From: a virus
Reading direction: 5' to 3' (one strand)
Virus record (IMG/VR): IMGVR_UViG_3300026533_000002
Coordinates: 1 to 64,000 of that record
Length of the DNA stretch: 64,000 bases
The translations under genes and the position numbers were made by a program. The notes beneath the pieces are model-generated. The model did no database searches and was not told the DNA's origin. It worked only from the letters and a program-made list of their open reading frames with translations. Shown here in pieces: positions 27,008 to 35,613 of this stretch; the first letter of the stretch is position 1, and each line of letters begins with the position of its first letter.

Positions 27008-30000
27008 ATGAAATGTGGTACACTAGAAAGTAAGATTCAGGAAGGTAGTAAAGAGGTTGGCGCAACGCAATTAATTATGGCAAAAGCTGTATCGGCTTAT
27101 AAAGACAATGTCTCGTCTGTAGGCTTGTCTTCAATAGATATTGATATGAAGAATATTAATGGATATGACACTAAACAAGTAGAGGCTATACAGAGCAAGA
27201 TAAGCACACTAGAAGGTACAGAAGTCAATATAATGACTAATGGTAAGGCTGGAGGTAAAAGTACTGTGAAGGCTCTTAAAATGAGTCCTAATATGTCTAT
27301 AGAATTAACTACTAAAGACGGTAGTAAACACGTACTTAACTTAGAAGGAACTAATGAGCAAGGCTCTATTAAAGTACCTGCTATTACTAAGTTACTTAAA
27401 CCATTTAAAGAAGCTAGAGATAAAGCCTGGGAAGACTCTATAAAGAATATAGGTAGTTATGCTTCAGACATAGATACAGAACTAGGTGATGCTTCTAGTG
27501 AAGAAATAGTAGATACATTGATGAATGATCCTGCTAGTGTTAAAAAGATGATGAAAGACCTTAGAGAAGCTGACGAGAATACTATTAGTGACTTCCATTA
27601 TAAAGTCTTAGAGAAAGTAGTTGATATGTATATAGGTACTGTAGGTAAAGCTATACCGGGTATGTTAAATGTTTATATGCTAGATAAAGCTGAGAAGAAT
27701 GGGGGAGAGTTTGTACTTAATAAAGGTATTAAGTTACAGATGGGTAAGAAGAATAAACTAGCTAAGAGTATGGTAGAGATATATGTACATGAACTTATAC
27801 ATGCTAGTACAGTATATGCTAGACATAGTACAGATGCTAAGGTTAGAAGAGCTGTGCAAGAGTTAGAGAAGCTTAGACTTAAGATACTGCCTAGATTAAA
27901 GCCTGGGGACTTAATACCTAATAGAATAGGAGAACCTACAGAGTTAGAACTTAACTACGGTGAAGCTGCTATAAACTACATGTCTAGTAAAGATACTGGA
28001 TTAGAAGAGTTTATAACTTACTCACTAACTAATGAGCCTATGATTAATGCTATTAATAATATTAGTAAAGACATTATTAAAGAGGAAGAGCTAGAAGATA
28101 AGACACTATGGGATAAGATAGTTGAATATGCACTTACTATGTTTGAAGGTGTAAAGAGAATTGCAGGTCAACAAGTACTAAGCCATAAAGAGGAAACAGC
28201 TATACAGCAGTTAGTATTAACTATGGTAGCTAATAATAACAAAGCAGTAGTTAGGAGAAAAGAAGGGCTATCTGGTAAGATGGAAGACTTCTTCGTTAAT
28301 ACTAATGATAAGTGGTCACAGATAATTAATAAATGGGATGCTAAAGCAGTAGAGAAGATGAGAAAGAAACATCCTACATTCAATCCTACAGGTTCTACTT
28401 ATAGTAAGGTGAAGTCGTTAGCAAGTAATGCTGCTAGGCTAGCTCTGGACCCAGAGACTAGAGTAGGTTTTGAGACTACACTTAGTGCTATTGGTTTAAA
28501 GGAAGAAGGAGTAGTCCAGACTGTAATACACCAAATGAGGGAGAAAGACTCACTCACTAGAACAATAGAGAACATGCTACTAAGGGCAGGCAATATAGAC
28601 CGTAAGAAAGAAAATATGAGACATATGTATCATAGCTTAGTGTTAGAAGGGTTTACGGAGAAACCAGCAGTACAACATCAAGAAGCAATGACTACTATAG
28701 GGTTAGATTTAGACCTTAGTAGCATATACAGTAAGCTTGGCAGCAGTAAGATTGCTAAACTACTCACTAATACTACTGAGCTATCTAAGGAGATAGAAGA
28801 TACTAAGAATGACATAAAAGAACTAGATAGTAGTAACTATAACTACTACACAGCTCAAGCTAAAGGTCTAGGGAACTTTATGGTTACGCATGTGCCAAAG
28901 GCAGTTTACCTTTATAATGCTAAAAGTATCGCAAGTAAACTTAATATGGATCAAATATTTGACCCAGATGAAGAGCTTATAACTGCTATAGACAAGTTAG
29001 CCACTCTTGAAGCGTTGCAGGTAGCTGAACAAGGAGATAAAGACGCATTAGCAGATTTAATAGCTAAAGATAGTAAAGGGGTGGATAACTTTATGGCATT
29101 CCATTCAATGTATAAAGATGTAGCACTTAGAGAAGCGTTTGAGGGCAAGCAAGAGAAAATAGTAAAAGGGCAGATAAAAGAGATTTATGACGGAGACATA
29201 TCGACTAAGATAATTAGAGTAGAGGACTTGAAAGAGTTTGAAGCTAAAGGTTATGAGAAAGTAGAAGATGTGAAAGTGCATAAAAAAGATAAGTCATTAT
29301 CTAAACTAGTGTTAGTAATTAATAGAGATAACATAACTAAGACTTACGATAAAGCTTTGATAAGACTAAAAGATGAGCATGTTCTAGGTACTTCCCTAGT
29401 TGAGACTAAGAAAATACAAGACAATGAATACGGCTCATCTGAGCTACTAGCAAGAGCTAGGAATGATATGGTACAAATAACAAATAGTATGTATAGACAA
29501 CTTAAGATGATGGAGAAAGGTACATATGACCCATCAAAAGACGAATACGATTTGTTAGCAGTACACAATGAGAAGGGAGAAGTAGAGTCTTATAGCTATA
29601 TAATGCCTAAAGCACAGAAAAAGACTTTAATGGATCAAGAAGTAAAGGCTCCAGTAGTTTTAGCTGGTATGTTTACAGATGTATATGACCTTAAGAATTC
29701 TAAAGAGTTTAACAGGGAAGTATTTAACTTAGCTAAGAAAGATGCTATTGAGAATGGAGTTAATCCTGAAGCTAGAGTTATCAAGAGTGATGCCGGTAAG
29801 AATTACATTATGCTAGAAGAGAATTCTAATAATAAAATCATAAGAGATATATGGAACATACTGCCTAAAGATTTTGCTAAACTCATTAAAGAAGAAGGCT
29901 ACAACGGTAAACTTCCACTTAGACGTGATGCATTACTAAACTATACAGGCAGTAGGAAACTAAGTGTAGCTGATGTATTGCCTAAAAGCACTAGTACATA

Positions 30001-30940
30001 TACTAAGCATTTAGTTAGACATATAGGGTCTCTATGGCAAGAATTTGTTAGCATAGCTGCTGGCAATATTATTATTAAAACACCTGCTGTATTTAAAGAG
30101 AATGTTAAGAGTAACTTTAACCTTAGTGTTAAGTTTGGCATATCTCCTATGGAAGTGTTTAGATTGCAAATGGATGGTGTTAAGTACCTAAAGGAATACC
30201 TAGACACTTCAAAGAAGTTAGAGAAACTTAAAGCACGTAAAGCAGCTAAGGTATTAGATAACTTACCTACTACTAATACTGATATACAGATTAAAGTGTT
30301 AGAAAGTATACTAACTAATAGTCCTGTAGCTAACATGATGGACAGGGGTATGTATAGCGGTATAATAGAAGACTCAGCATTCTCTGAAGCTAGAAGCCAA
30401 GGTAAGATTAGTAAAACAGCAGATAAGTTTCTAAATTACCTGCATCCATATGTAAGAACAGGAGTAGAGTATACATTCCTTAGTAGTAAAACTAAGTTAT
30501 ACAAACTAATGTCTACGATGATTCAGTTTAGTGACTTTGTTGCTAGGTATGCTCTAATACAAGCATTATTAAGACAAGGTCCTCCTCCTTCACTAAAAGA
30601 CTACACTGCAAAACAGTGGGAGGAGTATGTAATAAATTTAGCAAATGATGCAATGATTGTATACCCGTCACAACTTAGTCCTCTACATCAATATGCAGAG
30701 GACATGGGTTTTATTAAGTTCTCTAAGTACTTCATAAGAATACAGAATGTAATTAGACAAGGAGCTAGGAAACATCCAGTAAACTTCTTAGCAGCTATAC
30801 TAGGTCAAGAGCTACTAGGAGATGTAAGTGATGTAACTGACCAGAACCTTTTAACTAAAGACTATGGAAACTTATTCTATAGCCCTTACACTATTGCGAA
30901 AGAAGCTTCAGCAATGAAAGGATTAGAGCTAGTTACTTAA
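27008..30940 (+). CDS. Giant virion protein with HExxH motif and podovirus internal-protein C-terminus
   Basis: Protein of 1,310 aa. HELIH at 261-265, with flanking sequence like the HEIVH module of the preceding gene, suggests a related zinc-peptidase fold. The C-terminal ~250 residues (LYKLMSTMIQFSDFVARY, then GFIKFSKYFIRIQNVI) match my recollection of a segment shared by the C-termini of large podovirus internal proteins. It is the last late gene; its stop overlaps the stop of the convergent leftward gene. In N4 a single ~3,500-aa gp50 combines polymerase and injection regions; here these regions may be divided over three proteins. Role inferred: ejection apparatus or injected effector. 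Confidence 0.6.
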   Translation: MKCGTLESKIQEGSKEVGATQLIMAKAVSAYKDNVSSVGLSSIDIDMKNINGYDTKQVEAIQSKISTLEGTEVNIMTNGKAGGKSTVKALKMSPNMSIELTTKDGSKHVLNLEGTNEQGSIKVPAITKLLKPFKEARDKAWEDSIKNIGSYASDIDTELGDASSEEIVDTLMNDPASVKKMMKDLREADENTISDFHYKVLEKVVDMYIGTVGKAIPGMLNVYMLDKAEKNGGEFVLNKGIKLQMGKKNKLAKSMVEIYVHELIHASTVYARHSTDAKVRRAVQELEKLRLKILPRLKPGDLIPNRIGEPTELELNYGEAAINYMSSKDTGLEEFITYSLTNEPMINAINNISKDIIKEEELEDKTLWDKIVEYALTMFEGVKRIAGQQVLSHKEETAIQQLVLTMVANNNKAVVRRKEGLSGKMEDFFVNTNDKWSQIINKWDAKAVEKMRKKHPTFNPTGSTYSKVKSLASNAARLALDPETRVGFETTLSAIGLKEEGVVQTVIHQMREKDSLTRTIENMLLRAGNIDRKKENMRHMYHSLVLEGFTEKPAVQHQEAMTTIGLDLDLSSIYSKLGSSKIAKLLTNTTELSKEIEDTKNDIKELDSSNYNYYTAQAKGLGNFMVTHVPKAVYLYNAKSIASKLNMDQIFDPDEELITAIDKLATLEALQVAEQGDKDALADLIAKDSKGVDNFMAFHSMYKDVALREAFEGKQEKIVKGQIKEIYDGDISTKIIRVEDLKEFEAKGYEKVEDVKVHKKDKSLSKLVLVINRDNITKTYDKALIRLKDEHVLGTSLVETKKIQDNEYGSSELLARARNDMVQITNSMYRQLKMMEKGTYDPSKDEYDLLAVHNEKGEVESYSYIMPKAQKKTLMDQEVKAPVVLAGMFTDVYDLKNSKEFNREVFNLAKKDAIENGVNPEARVIKSDAGKNYIMLEENSNNKIIRDIWNILPKDFAKLIKEEGYNGKLPLRRDALLNYTGSRKLSVADVLPKSTSTYTKHLVRHIGSLWQEFVSIAAGNIIIKTPAVFKENVKSNFNLSVKFGISPMEVFRLQMDGVKYLKEYLDTSKKLEKLKARKAAKVLDNLPTTNTDIQIKVLESILTNSPVANMMDRGMYSGIIEDSAFSEARSQGKISKTADKFLNYLHPYVRTGVEYTFLSSKTKLYKLMSTMIQFSDFVARYALIQALLRQGPPPSLKDYTAKQWEEYVINLANDAMIVYPSQLSPLHQYAEDMGFIKFSKYFIRIQNVIRQGARKHPVNFLAAILGQELLGDVSDVTDQNLLTKDYGNLFYSPYTIAKEASAMKGLELVT

Positions 30941-31398
30941 AATAACTCTATAGGAGTAATTGGCTCTGGTCGAGGTACTTTAGAGTATAGGGCTTCCATA
31001 TCCTCTTCAGTATAGACTTCTGTTAGTAAGTCCTCTTCTAGCTCAGGTAGTACGCCAAGACTTTCAAGTGCCTTGCGAGTATACCTAGCATTATCTCTAC
31101 TAGTAGTTTTTAATCTACTACGCTCAATAGCAGCATCACCTATAAGATAGATTAATGTAGTAGCATTTAACCTATGTACCTCCAAGAAACCAGCATATAC
31201 AAGTTCCCTTTTAGCTTCTTGATAACTCCTAGTACTTATTTTTAGACTACTAGCTAGAGTATCATCTGATAAATCTGAAGAGTCTACTTTAACTAACTTG
31301 CCTAATACCTTAACAGCTAGTTTACTGTAATTATTACGGTTAAGCCACTTCTTAGCTGTAGCTACATTTATACCTTTACTATCTTTTATGTACTTCAT
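30937..31398 (-). CDS. Putative DNA-binding protein, 153 aa
   Basis: Last gene of the leftward block. Residues ~35-85 (LSDDTLASSLKISTRSYQEAKRELVYAGFLEV) have the pattern of a winged or plain helix-turn-helix used by replication-initiator-like regulators. Preceded by TATAAT at 31417-31422 and AAAGG. Its 3' end overlaps the giant late gene tail to tail by four bases. DNA-binding role is inferred. Confidence 0.5.
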   Translation of the reverse strand: MKYIKDSKGINVATAKKWLNRNNYSKLAVKVLGKLVKVDSSDLSDDTLASSLKISTRSYQEAKRELVYAGFLEVHRLNATTLIYLIGDAAIERSRLKTTSRDNARYTRKALESLGVLPELEEDLLTEVYTEEDMEALYSKVPRPEPITPIELF

Positions 31399-31416
31399 AC
31401 TAAATCCTTTAGGTTT

Positions 31417-31422
31417 ATTATA
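31417..31422 (-). promoter_or_regulatory. Putative -10 box for the 153-aa gene
   Basis: TATAAT on the minus strand in ACAATATAATAAACC, about 20 bases before the ATG. No good -35. It would give a very short leader. Confidence 0.35.
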
Positions 31423-31502
31423 TTGTACATAGGCTTAAATATACCTTGCACCGTATCGTCTCCGACTCTACCTTCGCTTCGCTCAGTTACCTATAAAGAA
31501 GA

Positions 31503-31557
31503 CGCAAAAATACACCTGTTGAAACTGCTTGAAACATCGGTGTGCAGGTGGTTTGCG
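31503..31557. other. Structured intergenic element (nested inverted repeats)
   Basis: The gap 31399-31587 is visibly richer in G+C than its surroundings. It holds nested stems: CGCAAA (31503-31508) with TTTGCG (31552-31557), and CACCTG (31513-31518) with CAGGTG (31545-31550), enclosing the direct repeat TTGAAAC-TGC-TTGAAAC. It could be a terminator, small RNA, replication or recombination site; nothing decides between them. Confidence 0.4.
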
Positions 31558-31587
31558 CGTGTACAATTTTTACAGTATACTAGTTAG

Positions 31588-32181
31588 CTATTGCATAACA
31601 ATCTGCTCACTTACACTAGGAAAGGTTTCCTTAAACTCACATACAGTAGCCTTTCCAAGATATAACATATCAAGCAAATCGCCGCTGATTACTAGCAAGT
31701 ATCCACTGTACATGAGTTCGTTCCTATAAAGTTTTAACTGCCTACTAGATAACTTAAGTTCAGGTACACATTCGGTTGAACTCCAGTCAAACCTGTAATC
31801 CCTACCATAGTAATAGATAAGAAGTTTAAAAGCTCCAGAAGATAGTTCCTTCAACCCTGATAGGATATCCTCAGACGGGATTGACGTTACGGGATGTCCA
31901 TAAGTAGCCAGAATATGCTCTTGCTCAGACTCAGGTAAATAAAACCATTCGCCGCGTAAGTTGTCTTTGCTGTACTTCTCGTGTAGAAATGATTCCAACT
32001 CCAACGCGTCTGTCTCTGACTTACAACCCATAACACCAATTATATGCAGTTCAACAGGATTTGCTGTTTGTAAATTTGAAAGCCTAGCATTAACGTCATT
32101 AGACTTACCAATTTTTACAGTAGTATCGTAACCTATTAAGTACACGTAAGATTTAAATCCAAAAATTGACTTAGTCTTCAT
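31588..32181 (-). CDS. GIY-YIG superfamily protein (T5orf172/MUG113-like)
   Basis: About 197 aa from the ATG at 32181, which lies one base after the upstream stop; the frame is open further 5' but that would overlap the membrane-protein gene. Residues ~12-80 fit the GIY-YIG nuclease fold as in T5orf172/MUG113 domains: SYVYLIGYDTTVKIGKS, a following Arg (NARLSNLQ), ELESFLH with the candidate catalytic Glu, then GEWF. The C-terminal half is unrecognised. Homing or DNA/RNA-processing nuclease activity is likely; the target is unknown. Confidence 0.6.
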   Translation of the reverse strand: MKTKSIFGFKSYVYLIGYDTTVKIGKSNDVNARLSNLQTANPVELHIIGVMGCKSETDALELESFLHEKYSKDNLRGEWFYLPESEQEHILATYGHPVTSIPSEDILSGLKELSSGAFKLLIYYYGRDYRFDWSSTECVPELKLSSRQLKLYRNELMYSGYLLVISGDLLDMLYLGKATVCEFKETFPSVSEQIVMQ

Positions 32182-32182
32182 T

Positions 32183-32365
32183 CTAGCCAACTCTCTTATC
32201 AAACTTATCAGGATTATCAATCTCATCAGTATTATGTAGCCATACATAAGCACCTATAGCAACTAATGCTATTAATGGCGTTAAGAAGTACATAATAGCT
32301 ATAATACTTACTATTAAGAATATAGCTACTGGCAATGCTAGTAAGACACTAATTAGTTCTCTCAT
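32183..32365 (-). CDS. Small membrane protein, 60 aa
   Basis: Start chosen at the ATG (32365) that overlaps the helicase stop as TAATG, with GGAG inside the helicase gene; a GTG four codons earlier is possible. Residues ~5-45 are almost wholly hydrophobic (two short membrane helices), with an acidic then basic tail. Superinfection or lysis-related roles are possible, but nothing specific supports them. Confidence 0.55.
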   Translation of the reverse strand: MRELISVLLALPVAIFLIVSIIAIMYFLTPLIALVAIGAYVWLHNTDEIDNPDKFDKRVG

Positions 32366-33846
32366 TATAGTCTCCACCCAGCTAACCCAGTCTTTTCTTT
32401 GAGTAAGTCAGTACCTTTTAAAGTATGACGAGCTCTAGTAATAGCTACATAATATAGCTTTAACTCAGTCTCAGCTTCAGCCTTCTGTTTAGGTGTACCT
32501 GATATTTGCCATCTAAGGGCTCTGTCTACTGTAGTGTCTACATCAGGTGCTAATACTACTGTATCAGCCTCCAAACCTTTAGAGGAATGGCAGCTAGTAC
32601 ACACTAGAGTAGTAGGAGTGTTCAGATTCTTATCTACAAAAGCCTTAAGCTTAAGTAATCTAGCAGCATTGTTCTTAAGCACTACATTAACACCCCTAAC
32701 AATCTCTTCATCATACTTTAGTTCAGCCTTTATATACTCTAATAGAGACTCATGATTAGCCTTTATATAAGGATTAGTATTCCATGAGTTACGGTACTTC
32801 TCTAGTAACTTATACTGGTGTACCTTAATAGGCTCACCATTATCTAAGTTAGCTAGTACTAATGGGAGCTCTAGTATAGTGTCTATCTTACGAGTAGTCT
32901 TAAAGGCTTTACCTTTATCCATATTCCTAAGCATCTCAGCTACTAAAGAACCATTAGTTCTAGCTATATACATAGTGGAGTTGGTAGTAACTTTAGAGTA
33001 CTTGAATCCTCTAAATACAAACTCTTTATCAACATTAGTTCTCATAAAGGACTCAACTTTCTTAGCTAGTGGTTCTGATACTCTAAATGATTGAGTAAGG
33101 TTAACAGTAGTACCTACATCTTTAAAGTAATCAAAGGCATTAGTACAGAACATAAATGTAAAGATAGCTTGATGTGGGTCACCTACTATAATCTTAGTAT
33201 CAGCCTTTAATAGTTTAAACACTTCTATTGTAAGATTAGTTAAGTCACCTGCCTCATCTATCATAAGTAAATCATACCTAGGTACTTTAATCTCACCTAG
33301 TCCTAGCATAATATGAAAGAACTTAAGGTAGAAGCTATGAGTACATTTAATTACACCAGTAGCCATTAAGTCTAAGTGTTCATCTACACTATCTATAACA
33401 TACTGTTTAGCATTGGTTGTAGCGAAGTAAGACTCTGAATCAGTATAACCTGATAATAAGAATTCTTCTAAGTGTTTGATTATAACTTTCCTTTCCCCAT
33501 AGTTAAGCCTACCTCTAAGGTCTCTAGCATTGAAGAAGCCTACATCTAACCCATACTGTCTTACTGTATATTTATAAGCTAGTGAATGTATAGTGCTACA
33601 CTCTGTATTACTAGGGAACTTAGTAGATGACTCATCAGCCATAGCTTTACTAAATGTAAGGTATAGCTGTTTAGAGCTGGGCCCAAAGCGTTCAGCTATC
33701 TCAGTTATACTGGTAGTTTTACTGCTACCACTGACTGCTGATACTTTTACAAAGTTTACATTAGGATCTAATGCTGTATCAAACAGGTGTAGTTGTTCCT
33801 TAGTCCAGTCAAAGCCTTCTTTACTCTTAGTTAACGATCTTGTCAT
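32365..33846 (-). CDS. UvrD/Rep-like SF1 helicase
   Basis: Protein of 493 aa with SF1A helicase motifs in order: Q-motif region (FDWTKEQ), Walker A SAVSGSSKTT (G40-T45; Ser-Ser instead of the usual Thr-Gly), motif Ia, Walker B LLMIDEAGDL (D197-E198), motif III GDPHQAIFTF (222-231), QSFR (motif IV), HSSKGLEADTVV (motif V) and YYVAITRARH (motif VI). The size is that of compact phage or F-box-helicase-like enzymes. It would unwind DNA during replication or recombination. An AT-rich leader precedes it. Confidence 0.85.
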   Translation of the reverse strand: MTRSLTKSKEGFDWTKEQLHLFDTALDPNVNFVKVSAVSGSSKTTSITEIAERFGPSSKQLYLTFSKAMADESSTKFPSNTECSTIHSLAYKYTVRQYGLDVGFFNARDLRGRLNYGERKVIIKHLEEFLLSGYTDSESYFATTNAKQYVIDSVDEHLDLMATGVIKCTHSFYLKFFHIMLGLGEIKVPRYDLLMIDEAGDLTNLTIEVFKLLKADTKIIVGDPHQAIFTFMFCTNAFDYFKDVGTTVNLTQSFRVSEPLAKKVESFMRTNVDKEFVFRGFKYSKVTTNSTMYIARTNGSLVAEMLRNMDKGKAFKTTRKIDTILELPLVLANLDNGEPIKVHQYKLLEKYRNSWNTNPYIKANHESLLEYIKAELKYDEEIVRGVNVVLKNNAARLLKLKAFVDKNLNTPTTLVCTSCHSSKGLEADTVVLAPDVDTTVDRALRWQISGTPKQKAEAETELKLYYVAITRARHTLKGTDLLKEKTGLAGWRL

Positions 33847-33893
33847 CTTATTCCTTAGTAATACTACTATAAGCCTAGCTTATAATAATTATA

Positions 33894-34064
33894 TTATTTA
33901 TTTATATTAAGTCTATCAAAGACCCAATTCATATACATACCTCTTAAGGCAACTTCAGCTTGGTAAGCTTCTCTTTGAGCCATAGCTCTACTTGTAATAG
34001 TAATAGCTCTTATGTTCTCTGCGTTTATAACTAATGGGTTACCTTGTGTGTTATTGTCTTGCAT
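33894..34064 (-). CDS. Hypothetical 56-aa protein
   Basis: Starts MQDNNTQGNPLVINAENIRA and ends DRLNINK. It overlaps the MazG-like gene by 14 bases and has a continuous reading frame up to an AT-rich leader. Central helix ITSRAMAQREAYQAEVALRG. Not recognised. Confidence 0.5.
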   Translation of the reverse strand: MQDNNTQGNPLVINAENIRAITITSRAMAQREAYQAEVALRGMYMNWVFDRLNINK

Positions 34065-34566
34065 CTAATATCTCCTGTAATTTAGCTTCAGGGCCTACCC
34101 ATCCACTTGGTTTAGTTTGTTTACCTGACTCATCTACTGGAGCATCTAATTTAGCCATATTAGCTTCAGATACTACTTTAAACATACTATCAATTTGATC
34201 AACTGTTAAACCCATCTTAGCTAGTTTACCTATATTGTAAACAACTATATCTATAGACTTATCAACCTCTTGTACATCAGTTAGAGGAGGTACATCAAAC
34301 TTTAATGCCCCTTCTTTCAATGCATTAGCAAGACTTAGCCCTAACTGTCTAGAAGTAGGGTAATATGGGTCACCTGGTTTAAAAGGATTACCATTAGCGT
34401 CTAATGTATTGTAACACTCTTCAAACCCTTCGAAGCACTCTTCTAAAGTGTAGCTGAGTTCATTAAAGGAATCCATTGGCTTATCTAGGAAACCTGCCTT
34501 AGAATTAAACTCATAGATATCTTGTATTAAACTAGATGTCAAGTTTAAGAGCCTCTGATACAGCAT
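34051..34566 (-). CDS. MazG-like / all-alpha NTP pyrophosphatase
   Basis: Protein of 171 aa. Residues ~15-50 (DIYEFNSKAGF..., ELSYTLEECFEGFEE) give the E-x2-E metal-binding helix; DKSIDIVVYNIGKLAKMGL near 107-125 gives the partner acidic helix; VVSEANMAKLD and the C-terminal KPSGWVGPEAKLQEIL fit the substrate-site segments of phage MazG or HisE-like enzymes. These hydrolyse (d)NTPs to monophosphates, cleaning the nucleotide pool or lowering (p)ppGpp. Neighbouring RNR, ligase and helicase genes fit nucleotide metabolism. It overlaps the upstream 110-aa gene by 35 bases. Confidence 0.6.
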   Translation of the reverse strand: MLYQRLLNLTSSLIQDIYEFNSKAGFLDKPMDSFNELSYTLEECFEGFEECYNTLDANGNPFKPGDPYYPTSRQLGLSLANALKEGALKFDVPPLTDVQEVDKSIDIVVYNIGKLAKMGLTVDQIDSMFKVVSEANMAKLDAPVDESGKQTKPSGWVGPEAKLQEILDARQ

Positions 34567-34864
34567 GAACTAAAGTATTTAATTCATTAGCATTAGAAAT
34601 ATCTCTTTCACCAGTAATAACTGCATCAAGATACTTGTTAATAACTATTGACATCTTAGTCTCAATACATAAAGTATCTAAGTCAATTACTTCTGAGTCA
34701 CACTCACTACAATCTTGGCTCTCTTCTTTATTACGTTCTTCATTAGAAGTATTAGGTTGCAAGTCTTTCACTAAGTCATTTACCATATCTTCTAGGCTAG
34801 AGTACTTTGAAGTTGCTTCTCTGATACTACCTTTTAACATTTCCATTAATTCTTTTTCTGTCAT
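34532..34864 (-). CDS. Hypothetical acidic protein, 110 aa
   Basis: Helical, acidic, with one CSEC pair near the middle (residues ~52-55). It overlaps the MazG-like gene and follows the ClpP-like gene by 10 bases, so the three are probably co-translated. Not recognised. Confidence 0.5.
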   Translation of the reverse strand: MTEKELMEMLKGSIREATSKYSSLEDMVNDLVKDLQPNTSNEERNKEESQDCSECDSEVIDLDTLCIETKMSIVINKYLDAVITGERDISNANELNTLVHAVSEALKLDI

Positions 34865-34874
34865 TTGTATTCCT

Positions 34875-35492
34875 TTATTTGTTTTTACGTTTAGCAGCTA
34901 TCTCTTCTAATAACACTAAGTTATCGTCTTCTTTAGCTATTAGTCTCTCTCTAACTTCACTACTACTTAACCAGATATCTTCATCATTAATGATTGCTTC
35001 TATCTCTTCGGTAGTGAAGAAACCTTCATGTACTTCTTTGAATGAAGATGCTAACTCTCTAGACATAAACTCCATCTGAGATTTAATCTCCCCACCCTTA
35101 CCTTGAACTCCTCCACTATAGTTATGGGATAACCAAGACAAATGATCACCTACAGTAATTCTATCACAAGATAAAGCTATAATTGTAGATATGGAAGCTA
35201 CTGTACCAGTAATGTAAGCTTCTACATGGGCTTTACTAGCTTTAACAGCATTGATTAACATAAAGCCTGAATCAACAAAGCCACCACCATTATTTATATG
35301 GATAGTAAATGTATCATGTCTATCTGCATTTAATAAGGCTGCATACACCTTAGTATACTCAGCAGGAGCTTCTATACTGTCATGGAGGTATACATCTGTA
35401 TGATGACCTTTAGTTATTTGAGGGACATAATCGTCCCATACTGTATGAGGTTTGGTAGTACTACCACATTGCTCTACAACTCTTTCTTCCAT
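34875..35492 (-). CDS. ClpP-like serine protease
   Basis: Protein of 205 aa with the ClpP/crotonase-like fold signature: FTIHINNGGGFVDSGFMLINAV (oxyanion glycines), TGTVASISTIIAL (nucleophile Ser100) and WLSHNYSGG (His123), then ...DIWLSSSEV as the expected third-residue region. Both catalytic residues are present, so an active protease is likely. Phage ClpP-like proteases usually cleave scaffold or capsid from a locus beside the portal. This one is in the leftward operon, 30 kb from the capsid gene, so early proteolysis of host or phage proteins is also possible. Confidence 0.75.
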   Translation of the reverse strand: MEERVVEQCGSTTKPHTVWDDYVPQITKGHHTDVYLHDSIEAPAEYTKVYAALLNADRHDTFTIHINNGGGFVDSGFMLINAVKASKAHVEAYITGTVASISTIIALSCDRITVGDHLSWLSHNYSGGVQGKGGEIKSQMEFMSRELASSFKEVHEGFFTTEEIEAIINDEDIWLSSSEVRERLIAKEDDNLVLLEEIAAKRKNK

Positions 35493-35576
35493 CCATTTCC
35501 TTTATAATTTATACGTTACATACAACGTTTTAAGTACTGTATTAGCTACGATCACTAGTTATAGCAGTAAGACTAC

Positions 35577-35591
35577 CGATAACTATTATCG
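35577..35591 (-). promoter_or_regulatory. Perfect 6-bp hairpin with 3-base loop (candidate vRNAP promoter)
   Basis: On the minus strand CGATAA-TAG-TTATCG, in the 121-base gap upstream of the ClpP-like gene. N4 vRNAP recognises 5-7-bp hairpins with 3-base loops centred about 11 bases before the start; here a start near 35573 would suit the gene beginning at 35492. Sequence does not match the N4 hairpins; the link is inference. Confidence 0.3.
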
Positions 35592-35613
35592 CGGCTTATA
35601 GAGCAAGTATAGG

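Noticed and set aside
31430-31587. tRNA gene in the GC-richer gap
   Set aside because: Stems do not form a cloverleaf and no TTCGA-type T-arm sequence is present.
32182-32253. Longer start for the GIY-YIG gene (32253)
   Set aside because: It would overlap the membrane-protein gene for 71 bases and add a hydrophobic stretch not found before GIY-YIG domains; ATG at 32181 fits the operon spacing.
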